A stretch of DNA of 64,000 nt from Natrialba taiwanensis DSM 12281 (GTDB lineage Archaea > Halobacteriota > Halobacteria > Halobacteriales > Natrialbaceae), in NCBI RefSeq assembly GCF_000337595.1, contig NZ_AOIL01000042.1:74805-138804 (forward strand). The letters run 5' to 3'. Position numbers and translations under genes: made by a program. Below the pieces are notes generated by a model. It was not told the origin of the DNA. It made no database searches and saw nothing but the letters and a program-made list of their open reading frames with translations. Below, one piece after another: positions 26,844 through 35,876 of the stretch. Position 1 is the stretch's first letter. Every line of letters begins with the position of its first letter.

Positions 26844-27194
26844 CTATCGCGAAAACGTCGATCGAACCTGTTCGACCTCGGTATTGCACGAGGGACAGGT
26901 TTCCTTTTCGTCGTCAATGTAGACCGCATTGCAGGTCGAACACTGGAAGAGATTACCGGCGGCGTCCGACTGTGCCGCCGTCGAGTTCGTTACCGCCTCG
27001 GGTTCATGGTCGCCGCTGTAGTCGGGGCCGTTCTCCTGGCCGCGACCGTCGGTCGGTTTCGGACCGCGAACGGACGGTTGGCCGGGTTCCGTCGCTCCCC
27101 CGCTTGCCTGGGCCGTCCCCCGAAGTGTCGACTGGATCTGGTTGCGAACACGTCCGAACTGCAATAGCGGCTTCACCTTCCCTCGGATATCCAT
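26844..27194 (-). CDS. Small protein with C-terminal zinc ribbon
   Basis: 116 residues from the ATG at 27194 (MDIRGKVKPLLQFGRVRNQ). The N-terminal 25 residues are basic and conserved-looking, the middle is disordered, and the C-terminus has a four-Cys zinc ribbon (CSTCNAVYIDDEKETCPSC). The start is supported by an A/T box (gtatttact on the minus strand, about 27220-27228) 27-34 bases upstream, typical of a leaderless gene. Function unknown; such proteins in haloarchaea are thought to mediate protein or nucleic-acid contacts. An inverted repeat overlaps the promoter. Confidence 0.75.
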   Translation of the reverse strand: MDIRGKVKPLLQFGRVRNQIQSTLRGTAQASGGATEPGQPSVRGPKPTDGRGQENGPDYSGDHEPEAVTNSTAAQSDAAGNLFQCSTCNAVYIDDEKETCPSCNTEVEQVRSTFSR

Positions 27195-27223
27195 ACAATG
27201 CCTATACCCATTACCCCGAAGTA

Positions 27224-27248
27224 AATACCATCTAATATGTTTGGTATT
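27224..27248. promoter_or_regulatory. Inverted repeat over the promoter of the zinc-ribbon gene
   Basis: AATACCA (27224-27230), 11 bases, TGGTATT (27242-27248): a perfect 7-bp dyad that overlaps the expected TATA element 27-34 bases before the ATG at 27194. This is a classical place for a repressor site. Confidence 0.5.
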
Positions 27249-27463
27249 GTCATCTGGTACCGTTCCGTACACTTGGAACGCACGCGACACACCTCGTCCG
27301 TGTTCGCAGCGAAACGGAGGGCTACCGTGTCGATTCGTTGCCGGCCTGCCGCGTTGCTATCGACACCTTCCGGACGACAGCCTGCAATTTGTTCCCAACT
27401 GCTCACTGAGTGCTGTCCAGCGGTATAGGAACCTTTTCGACCGTCCGGCGGTCACTCGCGTGC

Positions 27464-28264
27464 ATGAACTTCTTCGATCGACTGCACGACCGCATCCGAA
27501 CGGTCGACAGCGTCGTGAGCGTCGGCCTCGATCCCGATCCGTCTCGCATTCCCAAACACCTCCGCGAGTACGACCTCCCTCGGTGGGCGTTCAACCGCCG
27601 CATCATCGACGCAACCCACGAGCACGCCGCCGCCTACAAACCGAACGCCGCCTTCTACGAGGACCCCGACGGCTGGCGCGCACTCGAGGAGACGATCGCC
27701 TACGCCCACGGCAAGGACGTGCCGGTCCTGCTCGACGCGAAGCGAGCGGACATCGGCAACACGACCCGCCAGTACGCCCAACTGCTCGACCGCGCCGACG
27801 CGATCACCGTCAATCCCTACATGGGCCGGGACTCCCTCCAGCCGTTCCTCTCGAACGAGGCGGCCGGCGTCTTCGTCCTCTGTCGCACCTCGAACCCCGG
27901 CGGCGCGGACATCCAGGATCTCGAACTCGATTCCGGCGAACCCGTCTACGAACGCGTCGCCGCCCTCGCCGATCTCTGGAACGAAAACGACAACGTCGGC
28001 CTCGTCGTCGGCGCAACCAAGCCCGAAGAACTCGAGGACCTCCGGGAGCAGGTCCCCGACCTCCCGTTTCTCGTCCCCGGCATCGGCGCACAGGGCGGCG
28101 ACGCCGAAGCCGCCGTCGAGTTCGGCCTGGCCGACGGCGTCGGCCTGGTGAACTCGTCGCGCGGGATCATCTTCGCGGGGGAAAACGATGGCGAGGAGTT
28201 CGCCAACGCGAGCGGCCAGGCGGCAAAACGGTTGCAGCGGCGACTCAATCAGTATCGGGACTGA
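27464..28264 (+). CDS. pyrF: Orotidine-5'-phosphate decarboxylase
   Basis: 266 residues, start ATG 27464. Last step of UMP synthesis: orotidine 5'-phosphate to UMP plus CO2. The TIM-barrel signature is intact: VGLDPDPSRIP (Asp near strand 1), YKPNAAFYE (Lys59), LLDAKRADIGNT (Asp91, Lys93, Asp96, the catalytic array) and LVPGIGAQGGD (phosphate loop). Sequence length and the LDPDPSRIP start match the longer group-3 type (bacterial/haloarchaeal), not the short methanogen type. Monocistronic. Confidence 0.95.
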   Translation: MNFFDRLHDRIRTVDSVVSVGLDPDPSRIPKHLREYDLPRWAFNRRIIDATHEHAAAYKPNAAFYEDPDGWRALEETIAYAHGKDVPVLLDAKRADIGNTTRQYAQLLDRADAITVNPYMGRDSLQPFLSNEAAGVFVLCRTSNPGGADIQDLELDSGEPVYERVAALADLWNENDNVGLVVGATKPEELEDLREQVPDLPFLVPGIGAQGGDAEAAVEFGLADGVGLVNSSRGIIFAGENDGEEFANASGQAAKRLQRRLNQYRD

Positions 28265-28446
28265 AACGAACGACCCGACCCAGGGTGCGAGATCGCCGAC
28301 GATTCTGCTACGTACAGCAGGCTTGTGAAGTCGGCCGAGACAGTTGAATTCGGTCTCGTGCTTGAGACGGGTCAGTACGGTCCGAGGACACAACGGTGAA
28401 TTGAGAAGGTGACAACTTTTATCTACATATGCGTTTTATTGAGAAT

Positions 28447-28968
28447 ATGCGTCGTCGTGTCCTCCTTACCGGTTTTGCGGTCGGATCCGCTGCTATCGCA
28501 GGGTGGATGACTCGTGGAGCTAGCACTATACCGGACTCCGTCGGAAGGATGGACGTTGGAGCCAGCACTGGGGCAGATTCCAGCAATACGGAACCCGAGT
28601 TCGAGGTGAATGAAGCCGAACCCGGTGCGTTCATCCTCCTGCGGAACCAGCCACAGGTCCCAAATGGCATTACCGTGGGAGACGAATTTGAAATCGGTAT
28701 TCATCTTGGGAACCCTGGTGGTGAGCCAGCTACTGGTGAAGTAAGTGTCGAACTCACGCCACCGAACGAGGAGGAGCCCGTGCAAACGGCCTCCACCAGT
28801 ATTGACGGTGATGCGGAAATCCCGCCAGGAGAAGCGAGATTTTTCACGCTCGGTCGGTTCGATGCGACGGTAGCTGGCGACTGGGAACTCACCGCCGCTT
28901 CCGGAATTGAGCGGGTGAGCGATACATACGACAAAACAATCACAGTTGGAGAGCGACCTGACGACTAA
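28447..28968 (+). CDS. Exported protein with Tat-like signal and a CARDB/Ig-like domain
   Basis: 173 residues from the ATG at 28447 (MRRRVLLTGFAVGSAAIAG). A TATA-like box (acttttatct, 28415-28424) lies about 28 bases upstream, so a leaderless transcript would start here; the ATG at 28429 is too close to the box. RRRVLL plus a short hydrophobic region is a Tat-type signal without a lipobox Cys. The mature domain (about 45-170) is a single beta-sandwich (EFEIGIHLGNPGGEPATGEVSVELTP ... GEARFFTLGRFDATVAGDWELTA) of the kind found in haloarchaeal surface adhesins or binding proteins. Function unknown. Confidence 0.7.
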   Translation: MRRRVLLTGFAVGSAAIAGWMTRGASTIPDSVGRMDVGASTGADSSNTEPEFEVNEAEPGAFILLRNQPQVPNGITVGDEFEIGIHLGNPGGEPATGEVSVELTPPNEEEPVQTASTSIDGDAEIPPGEARFFTLGRFDATVAGDWELTAASGIERVSDTYDKTITVGERPDD

Positions 28969-29257
28969 CAGCTGACGCTTGGCATCGAAGTAAATCGTCA
29001 GTCAGCCTCATTTCTGAAACCGGTCACAAAATCGGTGCTCAGTATTTACACACTTGTGGCGGGTCTTTCACTAGAGTGTGACCGAAACCGTCGCTCTCAG
29101 CCTAGTAACCAACCCAGCCGAACTGTCTGGTGGCCGTAATCTCCGACGTTTGGAACTCAACCTTTCTTGTTTTCCCTTCTCGTGGACAGACACCGGCAAT
29201 AACTCGATAGAGATACGGATGTACGGACGCCTGGTGACCACAAATCTGCTCGAAGGC

Positions 29258-29521
29258 TTACGGGGGGTCGGCCGTCGAACAGGCGGCTGCGACGAGTCGC
29301 CCGACGACGTAGTCCTCGACGATTCGGGGCTCGATTTCGACTTCGACCGGGGTAGCGGGGACCGCCTCGAGTTGGTCGATGCCCTCGACGACGGCGATGT
29401 CCAGCGGACTTCCCTCGCGCGGGTGCGCGGCGACGAGCATTCCCTCGCGTTGCGCTACCTCGACACAAAACCGGTCACCGACGCCGACGGCGATCGCGAG
29501 TTCATCGCGAATGGTGGTCAT
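29258..29521 (-). CDS. Small conserved haloarchaeal protein
   Basis: 87 residues, acidic, no membrane segment. MTTIRDELAIAVGVGDRFCVEVAQREGMLVAAHPREGSPLDIAVVEGIDQLEAVPATPVEVEIEPRI reads as alternating helices and strands, probably a small alpha-beta domain. I do not recognise the family. It lies 35 bases downstream of a zinc-finger gene on the same strand, probably one transcript. Confidence 0.6.
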   Translation of the reverse strand: MTTIRDELAIAVGVGDRFCVEVAQREGMLVAAHPREGSPLDIAVVEGIDQLEAVPATPVEVEIEPRIVEDYVVGRLVAAACSTADPP

Positions 29522-29556
29522 TTGGTGGAGTGGATGCGAGGGGGGGGAGATAGCGA

Positions 29557-29742
29557 TCAGAACCGGTGTACGTCGACGTCGTCCGAGTTCGGATCACGCC
29601 CAGGTTCGACCTGGGCTGCACAGTCGGCACAGAGCCCTTTTTCGCGGTCGTAGTGTTGCTCGCAGGCGAGCGTGCCGCAGTTGTCACAGCGCTCCTGGGC
29701 CGGCCGGGATTCACAGATCTGACAGAGGCCACTGACGCTCAT
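29557..29742 (-). CDS. Small zinc-finger protein
   Basis: 61 residues. Three CxxC-type pairs (CQICE, CDNCG, CADC) plus Cys and His between them (LACEQHYD) resemble a B-box or double zinc ribbon binding two Zn ions. The C-terminus (DPNSDDVDVHRF) is short and acidic. Small double-zinc proteins of this sort are common in haloarchaea and several affect growth or biofilm, but this one has no assigned role. Likely co-transcribed with the gene ending at 29258. Confidence 0.7.
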   Translation of the reverse strand: MSVSGLCQICESRPAQERCDNCGTLACEQHYDREKGLCADCAAQVEPGRDPNSDDVDVHRF

Positions 29743-29857
29743 ACTGCATACAGGGGCTCGAGACCCTTGAAACCGGCCCCAGTATCTTCCGCCGATCTAT
29801 GGTAATTGATACCCATAGACGGGAAGGCTTTTGCCGTGTGGCGCGCTATCAGTTGCT

Positions 29858-31465
29858 ATGAGCCGTGACCGGGCTCTTCTCGAGCGAGCCCTGGACCGTG
29901 GCGAACAGGACGGTGGCAACGTCGAGTTCAAGGAACGGCTTTCACGCGATGTTCACCTCGAGAGTGGACGACGCGAGAGTCTGGCGGCCCAACTCCGTCA
30001 CCGACTCCTTTCTGGCGACGGCGAGGCGACGTACGTCGTCGGCGTGACGGACGACGGCGGCCTCGCCGGTGTCGATCCCGATACCTTCTCGGAGACGATG
30101 GACGTGCTCTCGCTACTGGCCGAGGAAGCTGACGCACACATCGACGACGTACAGACCTGGGGAATCAACCAGGGGCTCGTCGGCGTCGCGACAATCAACG
30201 AGGGAAGCGTCCTTGAGACGGACGACGAACACGTCGTCGTCGGCACGGCGGGTCACGTCGACCACGGCAAGAGCACGCTCGTCGGCTCGCTTGTCACCGG
30301 CAACCCGGACGACGGCGACGGCGCGACCCGGTCGTACCTCGACGTCCAACCCCACGAGGTCGAACGCGGTCTCTCGGCGGATCTCTCCTACGCCGTTTAC
30401 GGCTTCGACGACGACGGCCCAGTCCGCGTTCGTAACCCGAATCGCAAGGCGGACCGCGCCCAGGTCGTCGAGGAGGCCGATCGACTGGTCTCCTTCGTCG
30501 ACACCGTCGGCCACGAGCCGTGGCTCCGCACGACGATCCGCGGGCTCGTCGGACAGAAACTCGACTACGGCCTGCTCGTCGTCGCCGCCGACGACGGCCC
30601 CACGCGAACGACCCGCGAACATCTCGGCGTCCTCCTCGCGACCGACCTGCCGACCATCGTCGCGATCACGAAAACCGACGCCGTCGACGACGACCGCGTC
30701 GAGGAAGTCGAACGCGAGGTCGAACGCCTCCTCAGAGAGGTCGACAAATCGCCGCTTCGCGTCTCCCGCCACGGCATCGACACTGCAATCGACGAAATCG
30801 GCGAGCGCGTCGTCCCCATCGTCGAAACCAGCGCCATCACGATGGACGGGCTCGAGACGCTCGATGAACTCTTCGACAGACTCCCGAAGACGTCCCAGGA
30901 TACCGGCGAGTTCAGGATGTACGTCGACCGCAGCTACTCGGTGACCGGCGTCGGCGCGGTCGCCTCGGGGACCGTCAAATCCGGCGAGGTCGAGGCCGGC
31001 GACGAACTCCTCATCGGGCCGATGCCCGACGGACGATTTCAGGAGGTCGAGGTTCGATCGATTGAGATGCACTACCATCGGGTCGATACGGCCCAGGCCG
31101 GCCGGATCGTCGGAATCGCCCTGAAGGGGATCAAGGAGAGCGCGATCGAGCGCGGCATGGTCCTGCTCCCGCGGGACGCCGATCCGGAACCGATTCGCGA
31201 GTTCGAGGCCGAGGTGATGGTACTCAACCATCCGACCCGGATCGGCGACGGCTACGAGCCGGTCGTCCACCTCGAGACGATCGGCGAGGCGGCGGCGTTT
31301 CACCCCGACGAGGGTCGCCTCCTCCCGGGCGACACGGGCAAGACAACCGTCCGGTTCAAGTTCCGCCCGTACCTCGTCGAGGAAGGCCAGAAGTTCGTCT
31401 TCCGCGAGGGTCGCAGCAAGGGCGTCGGCACGGTGACGGCCGTTCACCCCGCGAACGCGGAGTGA
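29858..31465 (+). CDS. GTPBP1-like translational GTPase
   Basis: 535 residues from the ATG at 29858. The N-terminal domain (1-120) precedes a translational GTPase core: G1 GHVDHGKST at 132-140, G3 DTVGHEPWL, G4 TKTD, then domains II and III (ISxGTVKSGEVEAGDELLIGPMPDG; YRRVDTAQAGRIVGIALKG-like). Layout and order match archaeal/eukaryal GTPBP1 proteins, which are EF1A-related and thought to aid mRNA turnover or ribosome rescue. In the G3 loop Thr-Val replaces the usual Thr-Pro but DxxG is kept. Monocistronic, with an A/T-poor upstream region. Confidence 0.9.
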   Translation: MSRDRALLERALDRGEQDGGNVEFKERLSRDVHLESGRRESLAAQLRHRLLSGDGEATYVVGVTDDGGLAGVDPDTFSETMDVLSLLAEEADAHIDDVQTWGINQGLVGVATINEGSVLETDDEHVVVGTAGHVDHGKSTLVGSLVTGNPDDGDGATRSYLDVQPHEVERGLSADLSYAVYGFDDDGPVRVRNPNRKADRAQVVEEADRLVSFVDTVGHEPWLRTTIRGLVGQKLDYGLLVVAADDGPTRTTREHLGVLLATDLPTIVAITKTDAVDDDRVEEVEREVERLLREVDKSPLRVSRHGIDTAIDEIGERVVPIVETSAITMDGLETLDELFDRLPKTSQDTGEFRMYVDRSYSVTGVGAVASGTVKSGEVEAGDELLIGPMPDGRFQEVEVRSIEMHYHRVDTAQAGRIVGIALKGIKESAIERGMVLLPRDADPEPIREFEAEVMVLNHPTRIGDGYEPVVHLETIGEAAAFHPDEGRLLPGDTGKTTVRFKFRPYLVEEGQKFVFREGRSKGVGTVTAVHPANAE

Positions 31466-31555
31466 GTCGTGTCCATCGTCGACCTCTCGACCCATTCGTC
31501 GATACATCGATGTGACACTCCGGCACATTTTTATTGAGATAAATCAGTTATTCTA

Positions 31556-31855
31556 TTGATATTTCCGCGCTCCCCGGCCGGCCGCCTCCGATGGGCGATC
31601 CGCGAAGCGCTCGTCTTCGCCGGCATCCTGCTGTTCTGGATCGCTCTCGCCGCGGTCATTACGATCGTCTTGCAACTCCTCGTCCTGCCGTTCGATCTTC
31701 TCGGACTCCGACCTGGGCCGATGAGTGAACTCGTTTCGCTGGCGCGAGGATTTCAAGACCTGGTCGTTCCGATGACGGTGCTCACCTCGGGACTCTACAC
31801 GCTCGTCCGCGCTGGAACGGTGCTCATCGATCACTACCGCCGGACGAGTTCGTAA
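31556..31855 (+). CDS. Small membrane protein, TTG start
   Basis: 99 residues if the TTG at 31556 is used; a TATA-like stretch (acatttttattgagataaat, about 31525-31545) just upstream makes a leaderless TTG start plausible. Two to three hydrophobic helices (EALVFAGILLFWIALAAVITIVLQLLVL; LVVPMTVLTSGLYTLVRAGTVL). The end overlaps the convergent gene by 32 bases. Function unknown. Confidence 0.6.
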   Translation: MIFPRSPAGRLRWAIREALVFAGILLFWIALAAVITIVLQLLVLPFDLLGLRPGPMSELVSLARGFQDLVVPMTVLTSGLYTLVRAGTVLIDHYRRTSS

Positions 31856-32267
31856 TCGCGACCGTCCCCAGCCCCACAGGGTGCTCGCCGGTCACCGTCC
31901 CACCGAGGGTCACCGCATCCGGGTGCATGAACAGAACCACGTCGTCGGGCATCGACACGTCCGTCCAGAGCTGCCGCTCCAGAAACGGCATCGATTCGAC
32001 CGCGAGTTCGTCCGCGAGCAATCGCTGCTCGAGTGCCCGCCGATTGTTCGGATGCAGGTAGAACTCGCAAGTCGTCGGCTCGGTTCGCTCGGCGAGCGCA
32101 CCGAAGAGTTGCTGGCAGACGTCGATCACGTCGTCGCCGTCGACCGTGACCAGCGGTGCGTCGGCGGCCGTGCCAGTAGCAGGCCTGTCGTCGCCAGCGC
32201 CGTGCGAGCCTGCGGTTCGTCGAATCTCCGCGACGATCGACTGAAAGTTGATCGCGTGGTCGGTCAT
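31824..32267 (-). CDS. Conserved haloarchaeal hypothetical protein
   Basis: 147 residues from the ATG at 32267 (MTDHAINFQ). Mixed alpha/beta and acidic, with a central CEFYLHPNNRRALEQRLLADELAVESMPFLERQLWTD and a C-terminal VLFMHPDAVTLGGTVTGEHPVGLGTVAI that looks like a beta-domain edge. FYLHPN and FMHPDA may be two halves of a small conserved core. I do not recognise the family. Overlaps the convergent membrane-protein gene by 32 bases. Confidence 0.65.
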   Translation of the reverse strand: MTDHAINFQSIVAEIRRTAGSHGAGDDRPATGTAADAPLVTVDGDDVIDVCQQLFGALAERTEPTTCEFYLHPNNRRALEQRLLADELAVESMPFLERQLWTDVSMPDDVVLFMHPDAVTLGGTVTGEHPVGLGTVAITNSSGGSDR

Positions 32268-32364
32268 CGACTCGCACGGACGACTGTCGCACAGTAAAAG
32301 CGGCCGGTCTTGGTCTGTGCACACTCACAGCCACACCGGCACGTGCTCACTCTCATCATCACCA

Positions 32365-33045
32365 TCACCAGGGCGGCGTCACCAGTTCCTCGAGCGACTC
32401 GAGCGTGTGCTCGGGCGCGGGAGTCGGTTTCTCGGGGACCGAATCCGTCGCGGGAATCCATACCGACCGGAGGCCGGCCGCGCTGGCACCCGCGACGTCC
32501 GCTCCGAGCGAGTTCCCGACATAGACCGCTCGGTCCGGCGTCGATTCGAGCCGCTCCAGCGCGAGGTCGAACGGTTCGGCCGCCGGCTTCGCCGCCGCGT
32601 CGTAGCCGGCGCAGACGACCGTCTCGAATCGGTCCGCGAGGCCGATCGCCTCGAGTTTCGTCCGCTGCATTCCCGGCGGCCCGTTCGTGATGAGTCCGAG
32701 TCGGTACTCCTCGCCGAGTTGGTCGACGACCCGCCGTGCCCCCGGGAGTGGCTCGACGCTTTCCTGCGCTCGAACCTCGGCGAAGGCGTCCGCGACCGCC
32801 TCGCCGATCGAGCGGTCTTCGCCCGCGGCGACGGTCAGGTCGCCAAAACACCGCCGTCGAAGGTCTCGAATATCCGTGCTGTCCTCGAGATAGTCGCGGT
32901 AGCGGTCGTAGTACGCGTCGATATCCCAGCACTGCGAGACGCCGGCGCGGTCGAACGCGCTCGCGAGGACCTCGTCACCGCCACGACTATAGGTACACAG
33001 GGTATCGTCGAGGTCGAAACAGACGGTATCGATCGTCACAGTCAC
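32365..33045 (-). CDS. HAD-superfamily hydrolase
   Basis: 226 residues. All four HAD motifs are visible: I CFDLDDT (Asp11 nucleophile, Asp13), II LITNG, III Lys in AAKPAAEPF, IV YVGNSLGADVAGA. The helical cap between motifs I and II (about residues 20-95) puts it in the subfamily I group with phosphoglycolate- and haloacid-type enzymes. Expected to be a cytoplasmic Mg-dependent phosphatase; substrate unknown. No clear operon partner. Confidence 0.88.
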   Translation of the reverse strand: MTVTIDTVCFDLDDTLCTYSRGGDEVLASAFDRAGVSQCWDIDAYYDRYRDYLEDSTDIRDLRRRCFGDLTVAAGEDRSIGEAVADAFAEVRAQESVEPLPGARRVVDQLGEEYRLGLITNGPPGMQRTKLEAIGLADRFETVVCAGYDAAAKPAAEPFDLALERLESTPDRAVYVGNSLGADVAGASAAGLRSVWIPATDSVPEKPTPAPEHTLESLEELVTPPW

Positions 33046-33095
33046 GGCCGCAAAACGGGATCACGAGCCAATAAAACGACCGTTTCGGTTACGGG

Positions 33096-33650
33096 CTACG
33101 ATGACGTAGCGATTGCTCGATACCTGGTCTCGTTCGCCCGCTCATGGCGCTCGGCGAGTCCGAGCAGGACGGCCCACTCGAGTAGCCGCTCGATTCGGTC
33201 CGGTTGCACTCGCCGGCGGGACGACGACTGGGACTGGGACCGGGACTGGGGCTGAGGCTGAGACTGCACTCGGTCGGCGACGGCTGTAGCAGAAAGCGGT
33301 TCTGCGGCGGCGTCCAGCGCCTCGAGTATCGACCCCACGCCGTAGACTCGCTTGCGAAATGCAGCCCGTACCGCTTCCCGCTCGAGTTCACGATCCGTCC
33401 GCCGATAGCCATCCTCGCCGTCGGTCGCGAGTTCGAGCGCGCGGAGGAATGTCAGCCAGGTTGCGGCGTCGTCGCGGTCCCGGATCAGTTCGGTTCCGTC
33501 CGCGCCCCTCCCGGTTCGCTCGAGAACTCGCACGCAGCAGTCGGCGGTCTCCGCGGCGGCGGCCTTCGTCGCCGGAACTGCGTTCCGAACAGCGGCGAGG
33601 GTGTCAAAATCGGCTGGTGGCTCCGGGACCGGCTTGAAGGTGAGAGACAT
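33096..33650 (-). CDS. Haloarchaeal protein with Gln/Ser/Pro low-complexity linker
   Basis: 184 residues. The N-terminal 110 residues are helical (KAAAAETADCCVRVLERTG; DDAATWLTFLRALELATD). A Q/S/P repeat linker (about 128-150, encoded by a ggactggga-type repeat near 33225-33250) then joins a small C-terminal helical domain (DRIERLLEWAVLLGLAERHERANETRYRA) resembling a winged helix. The family is not recognised. Thirty-nine bases downstream of mch on the same strand, so possibly one transcript with it. Confidence 0.65.
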   Translation of the reverse strand: MSLTFKPVPEPPADFDTLAAVRNAVPATKAAAAETADCCVRVLERTGRGADGTELIRDRDDAATWLTFLRALELATDGEDGYRRTDRELEREAVRAAFRKRVYGVGSILEALDAAAEPLSATAVADRVQSQPQPQSRSQSQSSSRRRVQPDRIERLLEWAVLLGLAERHERANETRYRAIATSS

Positions 33651-33689
33651 GTACTGTGTGGCGATTACGGGGTGCAGTTACGGGTGTCG

Positions 33690-34622
33690 TTACAGGTCGA
33701 ACGACTGTGCGACTAGCTCCTCGTCCGTCTCACCGTGGACGTACGTCGGCCCGCCGAGCACGTCGATCGTGACCGACGCAGGCGCGAACAGATCCGAGGG
33801 AACCTCCTCGAAGTCCCAGTCGAGTTCGTCGAAGATGTCGCCGAACGGGCGGCCGTGGTCCTCGGCGGCGACCGATGGCACCGAATCGAAGACGTCCGCA
33901 TCCTCACGAACCGTGAGGTGAGCCGTGCCGCCGTAAGCGATCGCATCGTTCGTGCGCGCAATCGCCGTCTGTTCGTCTGCGGCGACCGGCGCGACCGGTG
34001 CCCGGCCCGTCGCCGAGACGATATCGTGCAGGTCGTAACCCAGTTCAGCGAGGCGGAACGTCGCGAGTTCAGCCGCCCGCGCGGCGTTCGTAATGCTTCC
34101 GGCGAGACTCGCCGTCCGGTAGGCGAGCAGGAAGACGCTACTCGGCTCGACCTCCGCAAGGTCGGCGACCTGTGCGGCCGCGCTCTCGGTCGGGATGGCC
34201 TCCGTCTCGACGGCGAGTGCCGTCAGATCGAACGCGTCCGTGTACCCGACGCGCCTGAACTCTTCCTCCTCGGCGACGAGCGCCCTGGCGGGACCGCTTC
34301 CGAGCCCCTCGAAGTCCTCGGTGACGAGTTCCCAGCCGGCTTTCTGGGAGCAAAGCAGAGAGAGTGCGGGCTGGTCAGTCGAGAGTTCGACGTAGGGAAG
34401 CGATGCCCCGTCGAGGTCGCCGAGTTCGTAGCTCGGCGTCGCGAGCCCGGCGGTTTGGATCTCGGTCAGCAACAGTCCAGCTTCGATGCCGCCGTCGAAC
34501 TCGACGCCGAAGTCGAGGACGGTCGCCTCGTTTTCGAGGTCGTAGCCGCCGACGTTCAACTCCTCGGCGTAGTCGAGGGCCTCGTCGACGAGCTCGATCG
34601 CCATGCGATTGAGACTTTCCAT
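33690..34622 (-). CDS. mch: Methenyltetrahydromethanopterin cyclohydrolase
   Basis: 310 residues, the normal length. Catalyses 5,10-methenyl-H4MPT + H2O to 5-formyl-H4MPT, or its tetrahydrofolate counterpart. Family signatures are SLNRMAIELVDEALDYAEELNV, GVEFDGGIEAGLLLTEIQTAG, SQKAGWEL, LGSGPARAL and VSATGRAPVAPVA. Haloarchaea do not make methane and use folate-type C1 carriers; the retained Mch probably works in C1 interconversion for purine, thymidylate or methionine synthesis. Confidence 0.94.
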   Translation of the reverse strand: MESLNRMAIELVDEALDYAEELNVGGYDLENEATVLDFGVEFDGGIEAGLLLTEIQTAGLATPSYELGDLDGASLPYVELSTDQPALSLLCSQKAGWELVTEDFEGLGSGPARALVAEEEEFRRVGYTDAFDLTALAVETEAIPTESAAAQVADLAEVEPSSVFLLAYRTASLAGSITNAARAAELATFRLAELGYDLHDIVSATGRAPVAPVAADEQTAIARTNDAIAYGGTAHLTVREDADVFDSVPSVAAEDHGRPFGDIFDELDWDFEEVPSDLFAPASVTIDVLGGPTYVHGETDEELVAQSFDL

Positions 34623-34736
34623 AGGCTACGCTTCAGGCTCCGCCATAAAACAGTTTGCCAGATTCAGTCTGACCTGCGTCTGACACAAGGGTCGAGCACG
34701 CCGAACGTAGCGTTCGACGCGGATCGCTGATAGCGG

Positions 34737-34952
34737 TTAGGCCGCTGTCTCGTAGCCGGCGTTTTCGATCGTCTCGGCGAGCGTCGCCTCGCCGACGGTT
34801 GTACCGTCGTGTTCGACGCGGACTTCGTTGGCTTCGTGATTCGCCGTCGCGGAGGCGACGCCGTCGAGCGCCTCGACGGCCTCGATGACGGTCGCTTCAC
34901 AGCCGTTACAGGACATGCCAGTAACCTCGAGTGTGGTCTGGGTCTGCGCCAT
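34737..34952 (-). CDS. Heavy-metal-associated (HMA) domain protein, copper chaperone type
   Basis: 71 residues from the ATG at 34952. A stand-alone ferredoxin-like HMA domain with the metal motif GMSCNGCE (Cys15 and Cys18). Such proteins carry Cu(I) to P-type ATPases or regulators. No copper ATPase is in the window, so the partner is elsewhere. Confidence 0.9.
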   Translation of the reverse strand: MAQTQTTLEVTGMSCNGCEATVIEAVEALDGVASATANHEANEVRVEHDGTTVGEATLAETIENAGYETAA

Positions 34953-35022
34953 GGGCGTTGTAGTCGCGTCGAGCGGTTGAGTGTTCCGCTCAGCGGTCGG
35001 CGATTGTCTCGGCCGGTAGTGG

Positions 35023-35334
35023 TCAGCGCTGGCTCGTCGGCTCTCGGCCGAGTTCGTCCGCAACTGACTCGACTTTCGTCGTTGCGCTCGTCTCGCGCGT
35101 GCGTTTGTCATCTATTTTGAGAACCGTACTGACTCGATCGCCGTCGACTGCGTCGTGGGCGGCCTGTGCGGCCGCGAACAGTTCGTCCGTGCTTTCGGCC
35201 TCGATCACGGTGCCCATCGAATTCGTTTCGTACTCGACATCGTAGTTCTCGAGTTCGTCGACGGCCGCCGCAACCTCGCCGGCCATGCTGTCTTCGATCA
35301 CGGGTGCGACACTCAGGAGTGCGAGTACCGTCAT
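35023..35334 (-). CDS. MTH1187-family thiamine-binding protein
   Basis: 103 residues, ferredoxin-like fold of the MTH1187/YkoF family: MTVLALLSVAPVIEDSMAGEVAAAVDELENYDVEYETNSMGTVIEAESTDELFAA. Members bind thiamine or similar pyrimidines as small oligomers; the biological role is uncertain. Gene stands alone. Confidence 0.85.
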   Translation of the reverse strand: MTVLALLSVAPVIEDSMAGEVAAAVDELENYDVEYETNSMGTVIEAESTDELFAAAQAAHDAVDGDRVSTVLKIDDKRTRETSATTKVESVADELGREPTSQR

Positions 35335-35495
35335 ACAGGTCCCGAGGACGCCAGCGGTGGTAAATCCGTCCCCTTCGAGGTACTGTTGAGTTACCGGAAA
35401 TCCGTGCCGCCGATCCCGTTGTGTCTACGGGTATCCGTGGATTTCGGTGTCGGCTTCTGTTTCCTGTCCGGTTGTAGACGGCCCGTTCGTGCGTG

Positions 35496-35876
35496 TTACC
35501 GTTGCTGAGAGTTCGGGTGTGGACGCGGCTGCTCCACGCCGGGGTCCGTCTCTGTTGGTGGATGGATGATCACGTCCCCGTTCGCATACACGTAGACCGT
35601 GTGTTCTACTGCCGTGAAGGCGACGTGGCCACCGCTGCGTTCGGAACCGTCTGCCGTCGATCGGAACAGCCGATTGAGGGCGTCCGGATCGACGCTATCG
35701 TACAGGGAGAACTCGCCCTGAGAAACGTCGATATCCGTGACCGATGCCAGCGCGTGGACGATCGTCGTCGTCACCAGCGCGCTGCTCTCGGTATCGTGGT
35801 GGAAAACGTAGCGGTCGTTCGATTGGTCGTACTGGCGGTCAGCCGCGTCATCTGCGGGTGAACAGTCCGTTTGCAT
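35496..35876 (-). CDS. HalOD1 output-domain protein
   Basis: 126 residues. Core at about residues 30-110: SALVTTTIVHALASVTDIDVSQGEFSLYDSVDPDALNRLF, then HVAFTAVEHTVYVYANGDVII, is the HalOD1 domain, found in haloarchaea alone or at the end of sensor proteins. It is thought to be an output module of signalling; no enzymatic activity is known. Here it is a stand-alone copy. Gene upstream and downstream neighbours are unrelated. Confidence 0.85.
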   Translation of the reverse strand: MQTDCSPADDAADRQYDQSNDRYVFHHDTESSALVTTTIVHALASVTDIDVSQGEFSLYDSVDPDALNRLFRSTADGSERSGGHVAFTAVEHTVYVYANGDVIIHPPTETDPGVEQPRPHPNSQQR

